A DNA stretch of 64,000 bases from Haematobia irritans (lineage: Eukaryota; Arthropoda; Insecta; Diptera; Muscidae): positions 90,409,832-90,473,831 of the forward strand of contig NC_134398.1 of assembly GCF_050003625.1 (NCBI RefSeq), written 5' to 3'. The notes beneath the pieces are model-generated. The model was given only the letters and a program-made list of their open reading frames with translations. It made no database searches and was not told the origin of the DNA. This document shows, piece after piece, positions 10,625 to 21,460 of the stretch. How positions within the stretch are numbered: position 1 is the first letter of the stretch; every line of letters begins with the position of its first letter. The position numbers were made by a program, and so were the translations under genes.

Positions 10625-11662
10625 GCTCATTATACTAAAGGGTAGGACACCTACTCAAACGACCATTCAACCTCATAACCCCCTCCTCATCCAGTAATGG
10701 ATTCAATGACAACAACGAACTCCTGGAACCTAACGGTTTCTTTCCATCAAACAACAGTACTCATCTGGATAATGAGCCCTTTGAGAAAGAACAGCTAGAC
10801 GTAATCTCACTGTCTTTAATTCGGTTGCCGTGAACGCCGTGTCGTGATACACATTTCGACTAGCATGTGAATAATGGGTCCTGTGATAAAACCTAAATAT
10901 ATATGCGATGACTCGTAGAGCCCTATCTAACGAAGAAGACCTCTCTAAAATGTCCTCATAGTTAGTAAAAATCGATGTGTGAGTCTTGACCGCCCGTAAT
11001 TCAACGTCAGTCTCAAGAGGGGTCAAATCACTAACATCCCACCGAGAACTAACTGAGCAGAGCCACTCTGGTCCATGCCACCAAAGCGCCGAACCCGCCA
11101 ACTCCGCAGGCGGCACTCCGCGACTTCCCAAGTCGGCCGGATTGCCCTCATAGCGAACATGGTACCAATTCTGTCCCCCAGTATTCTCCTGAATCCTACA
11201 TACGCGATTCGCCACGAAAGTAGACCACGTAGATGGCGTCTTTCGAAGCCATGAGCGGACGATCGTAGAATCCGTCCAACAATAAACACGCCGAAACTCA
11301 ATATCTAGCTCCCTGGCTATAGACTTGTAAAGTTCCGAGGCCACAACTGCCCCACAAAGCTCCAAACGTGGCAAAGATATAGATTTGATGGGGGCTACCT
11401 TAGTCTTACAAGATAACAAATGGGTGAAGATATGTCCCTGCGGCGTAACCATACGAACATAAACTACTCCCTCGTATGCTTTTTCCGACGCGTCGGAAAC
11501 ATCACCCACGTATATGCACCTTCGTAGAATATGTGCCGTGTGGGGATAATCATTTTCGGAGTCATCGGCCAATTGCAATAACGTCCGTATAGCTAAATAG
11601 GGAGCACAATTCTCTCCAAATGTCACGGTCTGCTGCTCATAGTCCTGCATATCTTTTTGAGG
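10625..11662 (-). pseudogene. BEL RT end and RNase H
   Basis: The frame starts with the RT stretch [13 protein letters not shown] and reaches CIYVGDV, where the YVDD active-site box should be: the first Asp is Gly. It then jumps at once into RNase H ([43 protein letters not shown]). The RT thumb and connection, normally more than 100 residues, are missing at this point. An in-frame TAG near 10635 and a frameshift near 10735 separate it from the integrase. DNA synthesis would be lost twice over. Confidence 0.85.
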
Positions 11663-11669
11663 GGAGTCC

Positions 11670-13745
11670 CTAAAGACAATTCGCTGCAGAATTTACCCTA
11701 ATTTGGCGGTACATCTGTGTGATGTCGCAATTAAAAACATATTTGAAAAATCTCCACCTCAAAATCAAATAAACCAATTCCAATTGTAATGTGGGTCCCA
11801 CATAAAGAATGTCGTTCAGACTTTTACCATTTGAGGTCTTATGCGAAGCATTAAAGACAACTCGAAGTTTGGACGTCAATTTTTCCGGATTGATAACTGG
11901 GTGGTGAGGCAAGTAACACACAGTTTGGTCTGAAGGAGAAGTCGACGACACTGATCTCATATGTTGCAAGTCCAAATATTGTTTAATCACCCCATCATAC
12001 ATTAATTTTGTTTCAGGCTTTCGTAAAAGCGAAGCCTCACCACGAGCAAACTGCTTCAAACAACTTGTCCGCGAATGTCCAAGCAAGACTTGTCCCTTTA
12101 ATTCGGGTTTTATCGGAAGAGTCACTACGTATCTTCCATCGGAATCCCTATATGTGGTATTCTTGTAATTTTCTTCACAAAATTTATCTGCGGGAGAACA
12201 AATTGCCCGTCTTGGTAAGTCCTCTAACTCCCAAAACCGAAGAAGAGTCTTGGCAAGACCATCTTCCTCCATAAATTCAACAGTCGTTGAAAAAACCGTC
12301 ACATTAGAAGTGGAAATTGAACCAGTAATGAGCCAACCGAAGACTGCCTGTTGAGCAATCAACGAACCTAATATACCGGACCGGACCCCCTGTAATATAA
12401 TTCTGGGATACACGTCTGCCCCCAACAATATATCAACCGGACCACTATCGAAAAGATTAGGATCAGCTAAACGTAAATTAGGCAAACGCGACATATAATT
12501 CCGACTCACTTGGAAAGACGGTAAATTCCCAGATATCTTAGGCAGGACCAACGCAGTCGCCTCTACCACGAACGACTCATCTATCGGTGACCCTATACTC
12601 AGAGGGCAAATACCGCGAGAAGTTATCGAAACCGATTGATTCACGCCCGATATTGAAGACATCGCACTCGTTGTCGAAATTCTAAGCAACTTTGGCATAT
12701 TTTCGGTAATAAAGGAGGCTTCTGATGCCGGGTCAATAAGAGCCCGAGCTGGGTACGTCATGCCCTGATGAACGATGTTCACCATAGCCGTCCCTAATAG
12801 TACCGACCTGTTCTGGGAAACATGAAATACTTGCCTGGCCGAAGTACCAGACACAATTCCAGATGAAGTGGAAGGCTGCGGGTCAATCAAACCGCTAGAA
12901 TCCGTAGGACGAGCGGCCGGAACCGTCGAAGACGTAGTCGCCACATTCGTAGAATGGGAAGAATCGCGGTGAAGCAAAGTGTGATGCCTTCCTTGACACT
13001 TCTCACAACTGCGAGATGTAGCACAGTTGTTAACGTCATGTCTACGAGATAGACAATTGAAACAACAGCGGTGCCGTTTCACAGCAGTCAACCGATCATT
13101 CACAGAAAGATTCCTAAATCTCGGACAAACACGAAGATGATGGCTTTGTCGTGGACAAAGAACACACATCTTATCTACGGAATCTCTAGAAGAATGAGAA
13201 GTGTATTGCGAATTACGCGACCTAGATGGCGAAGATTTCGGAGCTGCATTCGTAAAATGCGTTCGCAGTTTCCTGCCATCAGTTTTCCTTGAAGCATCGA
13301 TACCCTTCAAATCGCGGAGACACGTTAGTGTCTGAATCCTTTCCGTAAGGAAACGATCCATGTCCACCCAAGAAGACAACGCAGACTTATCACTTATACC
13401 CTGTTCCCACAAAGTAACACTAATCTTCGGTAGACGTTGTACACACAAAAATATCAAAATCGGATCCCAATCGTTCGTAGAAACGTTATTCACAGCCATC
13501 GCCGAAATACACGCGGTTATACCACGCTGCAAGTTTTTCAATCCTGAACTTGTCTCAGCGTCTAAGACCGGAAGGTCGAAAAGTAGCTTCAACTGATTGT
13601 TGACTAAAATCCTCAAATTATCATAAGTTTCCTTTAACGTCCTCCAAGCTAACTCGAAACTCCTATCGGTGAGAGGAAATCTTCTTACAATTTCACGGGC
13701 GTCGCCACTAGTCTTTCTATGTATGACACAAGCGCTCAATATCAC
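11670..13745 (-). pseudogene. BEL gag C-half, protease and RT N-half (691-codon open frame)
   Basis: This is the longest open frame of the element. Residues 1-150 are a DUF1759-type gag (LVNNQLKLLFDLPVLD; FLTERIQTLTCLRDL). Residues about 195-265 hold three knuckles (CVLCPRQSHHLRVC, CFNCLSRRHDVNNC, CEKCQGRHHTLLH). A retropepsin follows with ALIDPASEASFI near 335 (DPA in place of the usual DSG/DTG) and LLGADVYPRII near 440. The RT begins near 600 (SKLRVVFNASHKT, FNCDITQMYRQI with the palm Asp). It stops at 11670 by a small frameshift. Upstream the gag frame continues in 13746-14120 after another shift. Without these shifts it would be one gag-pol polyprotein, as is usual for BEL. Confidence 0.88.
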
Positions 13746-14125
13746 TCAAACGGGAATTCCTGACATAAACTGCAGTGAACAAATCCCTAAATGTTGGCTA
13801 AGACTGAAAGTCTCCATCGAAAACCTCAATATCGCATGGTGGTAACGCCAAACTATGGACCGCACCCTGGTCAACACCTGACAAAAGGGAATTCCTAGAA
13901 ATATTGCCATCACCATTCTCAGAACGAGCTGAAATATTCGCCTCATCGGCCTTCGGAATAGGAGTTGAAGCCCTAGAAACGGTTTTCAGACCGTCTATCT
14001 TCCTTTCGATAGAGGAAACAATACGTATATAGGCATCATAAGTTGCCTCATACTTGCCGTCAGCAGATTCTACCGTTCCCTTATCTGACTGACCGGACCG
14101 CCTGTACCAAAACGATATTTTTTAC
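13746..14125 (-). pseudogene. BEL gag N-terminal part
   Basis: Sense translation gives IRIVSSIERKIDG, a Ser/Asn-rich linker, and the conserved BEL gag entry FDGDFQS-stop-PTFRDLF, where TAG replaces the family's Trp codon, followed by TAVYVRNSRLSDIERL. A one-base shift then leads into the 691-codon frame. No convincing initiator ATG is visible above 14125, so the gag start may be deleted or lie in the leader. Confidence 0.75.
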
Positions 14126-14908
14126 TAATGCGCGTAACGCTAATGGGTCATTTCAAAAATTTTTATAATTTTCTTCAAAATATTTACGACTCGCGGCCCC
14201 GTGAGGGTTAACAAATAAACCAAAGAAACACAGCTCAAAAAAAATATTTATGTATATACGTGTGTGTATCACTGATCATACGTAGGTATGTAATTCAAAC
14301 GTTGACTGCAGTGACGATTGATGTATGTTTACAATGGTAATACGACCAACAGAGCCTTTGGAGTCTGTGTGTATTTTGTTATTGTTTTATTTACTTCAAG
14401 TTAAAGGCAACGCAATTGCAAATAATGTTTTGAAGTAAATAAGAACTTATCAACGTTTAAATTCACCACACAACACAAGTATATACCATTGAATTTTTCA
14501 CTTTTTATTTTGATTATTCTTTCACTTGAATATCTTTTAGAAAAATTAAATTAAACAAACGAAAGAAACGCACGTACGTATCTAGCAACGAATGTGTGTT
14601 TATCGAAATGCAATTTGCCGTCGGCAAAACGAAATAATTGAATCAATGTTGTAAAACGACCGCGGTTTAAATTTAAAAACACTCGCTATTTGCTCAATTA
14701 TTTTAATAAAACACTGACATACGCACCTGTATGTTGATAAATAATTATTTAAAAAAAAATTTTGATTTAAATTCTCCACCAATATGGCTGCAAACTATCT
14801 GCTTTTATGTTGTTGCTTGTTGAAGTGATCAGTTTCCTTTGGAAAAGAAAAAACAAAACCCTTTATTAATTGCTGTAAGCAAGTATCCGGCTCGATTGGA
14901 CCAATGAA
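14126..14908 (-). other. BEL leader and primer-binding site
   Basis: About 780 bp of non-coding leader lies between the 5' LTR and gag. Next to the LTR is the primer-site-like stretch (complement at 14887-14906). The remainder is AT-rich with no domain visible. Confidence 0.6.
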
Positions 14909-15237
14909 TGCGTAGCACCGAAAAATAAAATAAATAAAAACACAAGGATTTAGTTTTCTTTTCAATAATCTTTCAATAAAACGTAATTTTATTGAATTTT
15001 GGGAGATTTATATTTACCTTTTTCACAAAATCGTTGTTACAAGGACGTAATCCATTAACGAATAAAAACAAAAACTTAGACGCCGAAAGACGGTAATGGC
15101 GCGACTCGTTAGAAAAATGTAACGAATTTGCTGAAAGCACAGAGCTGCATCCAGAGCTTAGGGTACATTTTCTAACGAGGGGGAAATTGTCATTTTACAA
15201 TATTTTAAGTCCCCATCTAACGAATAAATTTTGATCA
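14909..15237 (-). repeat. BEL 5' LTR (329 bp)
   Basis: Partner of 7255-7585; starts TGCGTAGCACCG and ends TTTTGATCA on the plus map. The few differences (for example loss of two bases near 15128) imply limited time since insertion or since homogenisation. Confidence 0.88.
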
Positions 15238-17750
15238 TATGTAATGTACACGAATTATATTCGCTATTGATGCACATTTTTAATCATTAGGAAGCATCCT
15301 GAATCTTGGTGTGAGGTAGGACTGCGGGAGCCTTTGATTCCGCTAGCTTCAATCGTTGGGGAGGGTTCGGTCCTTCTCAAGCCAAGCCATGTTACCATCA
15401 CAGTTATTATTATAGACTCTCTATTTATTTAACCCCCAATCAGTCTAATAAAATTTGAACCAGAAACTATAAATGAAATACAACAAAAACTCCAGAAAAG
15501 AAACTCTACTGGAATGGATAATTATTATTTATGTGCTATTTACATGCCGCGGCAAAATCTTTCTCGGATGTTCTGAGAAAGTGCCTCAAAACCCACACCA
15601 GCCTTCGTCTTAAATTGCTATTTTATTAAGACCCCAAAAAATCTAAATCACTCCATTTTATATAACCGTCCCTTTTAATAGGAAAACGCCCCTTATCCTT
15701 TTAACAAATTCATAATTGAATAGAACGCAAGTTATGTTCAATATATAAATTCATTCCAAATGTTTATTAATAATTCACTATTATAAGTATAATTTCTTAA
15801 CATTTTTTTTTCTCTGTAGTAAATTTATGAAAAAATAAATAAATAAATAAATGTATACTAAATAAAATGGGGGAAAAGTATAATAAAAGTATAAAAACAT
15901 ACGTATCGCGGGATTTTTGACGAATTTAAGGGGTTAATCAATGAAAAGTTTTGTACGAAATAATCATGCGAAAAAAAATCAAACCAAAGCAAATAGTCAA
16001 TAATATCTATTCAGATACTTGAGAGATACAGAGAGAGCGAGAGATCACATACAAATGATAAGAATAACAAAAAAATATGAAATTTAACAATTATAGTAAA
16101 TCATAGCAACAAAACAACATTGTGATATTTCATTGTGCTCTTCTCTCTGGCTCTCCAAAGCATGTGAATACGATACAAAGAATGCAAGAAAACATAATGA
16201 ATGAAAGTAGTAAAAGCTTACCACCACTCCCCGATCCGTTGAAGGCCTTCACTCTGATCTGGATGCTGGTTGATGTTGTCGTTGATTTTTGTATGGATTA
16301 CATAAGTTTACCACTGTGGCGTAAAAAGCAACAAGTGTAACTATTGATTTTTTCTGCATTCATTGATGAATTGGTTTTACAGCACTCAACAAATATTCTT
16401 TTCTTGAGGATCAAAGTAAATCGTATGTTTTGGAATTACTACTTTTGAATAAATTTACTCTTTTTAGAATTTTTTCCCCTCCACGAAACTATAGCTTACA
16501 AATATATATAGCTTGAATGTACACTTTAATAAGAAATACAAAAGTTTTAAGTAATGAAATATTCCTTGAAGAAAATTGTAAAAATAATTCGCTTAGATTT
16601 TAATAGAAAATTCGTAGGACTGAAAACTAGACAATTTCCATTATTAATTTTCCATCAAAAGGAAAGGATTTTACAATTTATGAAAATTATCAAAAAAAAA
16701 CTCAAAGAATTTGATGAAATTTATGTAAATTTCATTATCATTTAGATTAACAATGATCATTTAGGTTTTAAAATCATTTCTCAATATTTAATTTTTTTAG
16801 TGAATCGAATCTGTGATTTTAAATTATTGAACGTAATGGAAGAAGTAGATTTTGATTTGAATTTTGAAAGAACTTCTTGCCATTTAAAATTTTTAATATT
16901 ATTTAGAAATTATTGAAATTTGTGCAATGCATGAGTATGTTGTGAATTGTTTTGTAAATCATTTTTAACTATTGTGTAAATGATTACTGGAAAAATTTAT
17001 GTTGCCGGAAAATTTCTAAGACGATGAGTCCATTTTTCGTTGTGGGAAAATAATTTCCCGACTTTTCGTGATAAAAGTGGTTCACACCGGTTTACAGAAT
17101 TGGGCCAAATCAAGGTTATTATTTGCTTGTTGTGTTTGCTTGTATGATCGCCAGGGTGTCAGTTTAAATTAAAGATGATGGCTGAAAGTAATAAACCTCC
17201 TGGTATTTCTGGATGACTTGTTGCTCCAGGCCTGGGAGATGTCTCAGAAAACGTTTTGATCCACTACTACCCTGTGGGTAGAGTGATCGCAATTTTGTAT
17301 GGTACAGTTTGGGAAAATTCGAAAATCTTTGATGGCTGTCCTCCTGGCAATAAGGAGTCCCCCTTTCGGTATAAAAATTGGGGGAAGCTATGAAACGTGT
17401 TCCCCTGATGTTAATCTGAAAATTATTTTCAGCCAATTAAAGATTTGCTCAACAAAAAAAAAACTGATAAAATGAATTTACCTTCAAAAGTTTTATATTC
17501 AGCCACAGAATCGAATAAAAAGGGTAAAAGCAAAGAGTATATATTTAGAAAGAGATTGCATCAAGTTCGAATCGAAAATTCGAAGTTTGCGAGCTCAGTC
17601 CAACATTGGATCCCGTAACTTTTTGGGTACAGTGTTGTATTTTGGGTTTAGAGAAAATTAATGTCGTTTGTTTCATACATTTCATTAACATAGCTTAGAA
17701 TAGAAAAAAATGAGAAACAATTAACTAAATGAAATGTTAGTTCTCATGAA
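15238..17750. other. Gene-poor AT-rich DNA
   Basis: No recognisable gene. There is a GC-richer patch at 15310-15400, an (AAAT)n microsatellite at 15835-15855 and a GA-rich run at 16027-16045. Open frames of 60-90 codons at 16122-16340, 16554-16745 and 17164-17436 have no known motif and low-complexity composition. Confidence 0.5.
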
Positions 17751-17759
17751 ATGTTGCTA

Positions 17760-18630
17760 CTGACCCTCCAAACATTCTGAGAGTCTTAGGATGGCTGATT
17801 CATTGGAATGACTATTTTAAGACTTCGACTGATGTTCAATTATGGATTAATTATCATCATGAGTAATTTTTTACTCTTTAGTTATTTAAAAATGTGACTT
17901 TCTCACTTTCATAACTCATTTTGTAGAATATTTTCTTCATCACTCAAGATTGTGTGATGAAACACATTAAAGAGTATTCTTAATCTTTTTGTTTTAATAT
18001 GCTGATTTTCAGAAGAAAAAAGCTAACGCTCATCAAACAAGCATACACGTAATTGGTAAATCATCGTTTATTGTTTGCTTTGGTTTGACAATTTATATGT
18101 CTAAGAAATAGAATACATATTTTTTCAGTTGAATAAAATATGCTAACACAATAAGCGCATATCATTTATAATGCATTTTACGGACATGAAACAAAACAAT
18201 AGTTACCATATTTTTTACTTTCTTTTCTTATTTTATATGTAATAATGCAAACTATTAGATAATATAAAAAAATAAAAAAGAAAACATCACATGTAAAGAC
18301 TCATGAACGAACATTTCTGCGAAATGCACAATCAATCACAAAAATGATTATTTAAAGAGTAATATGGATAAAAATCTTTTTGAGGGCACACTTTCTTTAT
18401 ACAGAATACTCATATTTGACTCCGAAATGTTTATATGAAAGGAGTGCTACATCGATCACTAAAATGATTATTTAAAGACTCACTGAGGCAAATCGTTTTG
18501 AGGGCATACTTTCTTTATGCAAAATACTCATATCTGACTTAAAAATCATATCGTATATGATTGATTTAATCAGTTTGAAGAATCATTTATGAGTCAAATG
18601 TGATTGAAAATGTTTGAAGGGGATGTTCCC
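17760..18630. repeat. Possible inverted-repeat element with two internal direct repeats
   Basis: Two diverged direct repeats of about 110 bp (from about 18336 and from about 18451) share AAAATGATTATTTAAAGA, TTTTGAGGGCA and CTTTCTTTAT. The outer ends look weakly inverted: CCCTCCAAACATTCTGA near 17763 against the complement of TGTTTGAAGGGG near 18610. There is no clear target duplication. Confidence 0.35.
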
Positions 18631-18977
18631 ATTTTGCATTTGGATATATGTGGATGTGCAGTAAGTAATGAGGTTTACAAATTCTCATTTCTTCTCTTGT
18701 GCTTATTTTATAAAGGTAACAAAAATCAAAATTGCAGTCCAAATTATAATAATAATAACTAATAACTATTATTTATGTGTATATAATACATCAAAACAAT
18801 TGGATTGAAATTGAAAATATTGGGATCTCAGAAAATAATATAGGTTATTTTTGAGAAACTATGCATGCATACATATACGGGTTAACTGCTAATAGCTTTA
18901 CATGAAAAAACGGCCAAAATCAAATCTTATCATTTTAATTCTCAATATATGGAAGTGTATGTGTGAAAATGTACCTT

Positions 18978-19863
18978 CCCACCTGACCACAACGTTCGTT
19001 ATCGAATTCGATATAGAAATATTCTCGGTTTTTTCCCGAATAAAACTTTCGAAAACGATATCGAGAATGGTTCGAAAAAATTTCGGAAAACGTTTATCTG
19101 TCGTGCTGTTACTGCCAGCAAACTCTTCGTTTTCGAAGGCTTGCTAGTGATTCGTTAAAGAAGGTTTCGCGATATCTATAATTGATCGCTAACGAATCTA
19201 TTTCGAATTCGTTTTCGCATTCGATATCATTCCGCTTTCGTAGGTTTTCTATACTGTTTTATTCCCATTTTGTTCCCATTATAAGTTGTGTAGTAAAAGA
19301 AAATTTTCAAGTTTGTTTTTATTTTATTATAACACAATATAGATAATTATAATACAAAATAATGTAGATATTAGTGTTGCGAACAAAATATTTAAAATAT
19401 TTACATTTTGGAATGTATATTTAAAGTCATTTAAGGCACTGCATTGACTTCTTTGCGCGGAATTTCTTATTAAGCCGATCGTGGCTATGCCATTGAAAAG
19501 GACTATAATCAATGAGTAACATTTTCCTGGATACATCTGCAAATTAAACAAGAAAGCAAATTTATAGTTTTTTTAAAAGATATATCAATAAATTACTTAC
19601 CTCTTTTAGATTCGCTAAGACACTTCAACCGCACTTAACAATTTCTTAAACTGAAATGACTTTTTAATCGCTGTCTTTGTCAAAAGCAAACATGGCGTAA
19701 CACCAACAAATAAGCCAAAAATATTCGTTATTACTTCGAAACAACGAACGTTCGAAATGTTTCGATTATCGAACTTTTCTCGAATAATGTTCGCTTTAAA
19801 TTATTTCGAAAAATGTTCGCTTTAGCGAACCTTCGCCATTTCTCGGCACTTTGGTCGGGTGGG
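18978..19863. mobile_element. Candidate DNA transposon with CCCACCYGACCA inverted ends
   Basis: The left end CCCACCTGACCACA (18978) and the right end, read as its complement CCCACCCGACCAAA (19863), agree at 12 of 14 bases. Inside each end lie clusters of TTCGAA, ATTCGA and CGATATC words, as in subterminal transposase-binding repeats (19005-19230 and 19735-19840). The centre holds a spliced mini-gene on the minus strand. No target duplication was identified, so the boundaries are tentative. Confidence 0.5.
19327..19640 (-). CDS. Spliced mini-gene encoding a small membrane-anchored peptide (hypothetical)
   Basis: On the minus strand a good donor (GAG|GTAAGT, intron first base 19600) and acceptor (TTTAATTTGCAG, last base 19537) define a 64-bp intron, typical of flies. 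The second exon opens with ATG at 19536 and reads about 69 codons to the TAA at 19327. The peptide has a hydrophobic N-terminal stretch (YSLIIVLFNGIATIGLI), a short hydrophilic middle with two Cys/Gln-rich patches, and a strongly hydrophobic C-terminal segment (NILFATLISTLFCIIIIYIV) that should span a membrane. I do not recognise it. Coding status rests on the splice signals and the open frame only. It could equally be a captured fragment of a host gene. Confidence 0.35.
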
Positions 19864-20154
19864 TTATGCATACCTAACCTAACCTACTGCAAGTTAACAT
19901 TTATACACGAAACACTTAGAAACCATCATTTAAGCAAGAAAGAATATAAAAAATACCATATTTGTATATGAAAACACGTACTTGTATTTGTAAATTTACT
20001 ACTACATAGACAAGAACGGATGTCTGTTTAACTGAAAATAAAATTGAATATCCATTCAAAAGTTCATATTTTAGTCATCTTCATCGTCGACCCTTCATCA
20101 GTCGTAATATTTTTTGGCTTTTGTATTCTCCGTATATATAAATAATATATAAAA

Positions 20155-20372
20155 ATGAATTGTTTAGTGAAAAATTGCCCGGGAAAAACATCTCAAAACA
20201 TTAAAATGTTCAGAATACCAAATAGGTATATTAAAAAATGGTGTTATAATATTAAAGTGCACTACAAAGACTTAACACCATCTTCCCGTATATGTAGCCG
20301 TCATTTTCATAACGATTGCTTCGGACATGCAAAATTGAAAATTGGTTCTATGCCAACACAAGCATTAGGTAA
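20155..20372 (+). CDS. THAP-domain zinc-finger exon
   Basis: Starting at ATG 20155, the product has the C2CH THAP pattern: Cys-Leu-Val-Lys-Asn-Cys near residue 3, the invariant Trp (IKKWCYNI), Cys-Ser-Arg-His (ICSRHF) and the closing motif KLKIGSMPT (the family's A-V-P-T box). THAP domains bind DNA and occur in P-element transposases and in host regulators. The exon ends in a usable donor (TTAG|GTAAAT near 20371), and the open frame closes a few codons later, as expected for a first exon. No downstream exon or transposase domain is found in the window. It is most likely the first exon of a decayed P-like element or of an unrecognised THAP gene. Confidence 0.7.
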
Positions 20373-20715
20373 ATTTTAAGATTTTATGTTATTATTAATA
20401 TTAAGGTTATCAAATACTTATTTATTTTTATGTTTATACTTTGTAAAAAAAATATGGTATGAATTAATTGTTTGGTTGTGGTTGTCTTTATTATATTAAT
20501 CCAATTCGTTTAATATATAATTTCTACATTTCGAAACTATTTTTATTAAACTTTAACAATGTATACAATAATAACACCGCCATTTTTAGTCGTAGTTATT
20601 TTGTACGAATATTTTCCCTTTTGAAACATAAAAAGTATGATGCCATTTCGTCTGTAAAATTTTTTTAACTTTTCTTTTAATTGCTTTCCGTTTCTTCTTT
20701 GTTTGAAATATCATA

Positions 20716-20853
20716 ATTTATATACGACTACAAAGACAAAAAAAAAACAAATTAATTTGGCCATCTTACACTCAAAAAAAAGTGATTTATATACGACTAC
20801 AAAGACAAAAAAAAACAAATTAATTTGGCCATCTTACACTCAAAAAAAAAGTG
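20716..20853 (+). repeat. Two 69-bp tandem units
   Basis: ATTTATATACGACTACAAAG, then A-rich, then TTTGGCCATCTTACACTC is repeated at 20716 and 20785 with only a length change in the A run. The unit ends in CACTCAAAAAAAA, like the outer ends of several MITEs nearby. Confidence 0.8.
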
Positions 20854-21192
20854 AACTGTCTATTTCACTAAAGCCATATTAACTTTATATTAGTTCATAC
20901 ACCCTCAAAAAAAATCGCTTCTTTAACATATGTTCCAAACATATTTTGCAGGAAGCACATATATTATTGGATACTGCCGAAATATTAATATGTTTGTTTT
21001 TTGTGAACATATTTTATGTTTGGAAGCATTTTGAGCCCAAAAATATTATATGCTTGGAAGAATTTTCCCCAAAGAAGATTGTGATCATTCCCTCACATAA
21101 TTTTCACTTCCACGAAATTTTTAGTTCTTGGCACCTTTTTCTGTAATACAAATAATGTTGAAGAAATTATTCAATTTTATAATTTTTTTTTT

Positions 21193-21275
21193 AATTTTAC
21201 CTTTCGCCTGGGCGGAGAATCGAACCGAGGCCCATACAGTTTGTAAGCCAACACACTGGGCTACGTAGTAGTTAT
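21193..21275 (-). repeat. tRNA-like sequence (SINE head or tRNA pseudogene)
   Basis: The minus strand has an A-box-like TAGCCCAGTGTGTTGGC and a good B box (GGTTCGATTCTC) 30-35 bp apart, followed by an A-rich stretch. The acceptor stem cannot be closed properly, so this is a tRNA-derived repeat and not a working tRNA. Confidence 0.55.
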
Positions 21276-21381
21276 AGTCACCAGTAGACAATTATCGTTA
21301 CAAGTTACATTTATATAGCATACTTTGCAGCGCCCACGAGCCCATGCAAACATAACATTATTTAAAAGAAACATACATTTG

Positions 21382-21460
21382 TTGGCCACGTGGAGCAGTG
21401 GTTAGCATGTCTGCCTTGCATGCAAAGGGTCGTGGGTTCAATTCCTGCTCCGACCGAACC
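21382..21460 (+). repeat. tRNA-like sequence (SINE head or tRNA pseudogene)
   Basis: A-box-like TGGAGCAGTGGTTAGCA and B box GGTTCAATTCC, with CTTGCATGCAA in the anticodon region, followed by T-rich DNA. It closely resembles the head of the complete SINE at 31477-31824 (GGTTAGCATG, CCTTGCAT, GGTCGTGGGTTC shared), so it is probably a 3'-truncated copy of that SINE. Confidence 0.6.

Larger units (their letters stand above)
7255..15237 (-). mobile_element. BEL/Pao LTR retrotransposon, near full length
   Basis: About 8.0 kb on the minus strand. The LTRs (7255-7585 and 14909-15237) are TG...CA bounded and differ by only a few substitutions and indels, so this is a fairly young insertion. Order in the sense direction: LTR, primer-binding-like site (TTGGTCCAATCGAGCCGGAT, 14887-14906), long leader, gag, zinc knuckles, protease, RT, RNase H, integrase with DUF5641-type tail, then a separate 3' ORF, a polypurine tract (GGCGGGCGGAATG, about 7604-7616) and LTR. 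Several stops and frameshifts and an RT deletion make it dead. I find no target duplication: left flank ATGAT, right flank TATGT. It sits in gypsy copy B on the left but in unrelated DNA on the right. Confidence 0.9.

Noticed and set aside
16122..16340. 72-codon plus-strand open frame with a hydrophobic C-terminal stretch
   Set aside because: No recognisable domain. The hydrophobic part comes from GATGTTGTCGTTGAT-type sequence and there is no supporting gene structure.
17164..17436. 90-codon minus-strand open frame
   Set aside because: No motif, no codon bias and no splice or promoter context; the AT-rich surroundings give such frames by chance.
21382..21460. Functional tRNA gene
   Set aside because: A and B boxes are good, but the acceptor stem does not close and the sequence matches the head of the SINE at 31477-31824.
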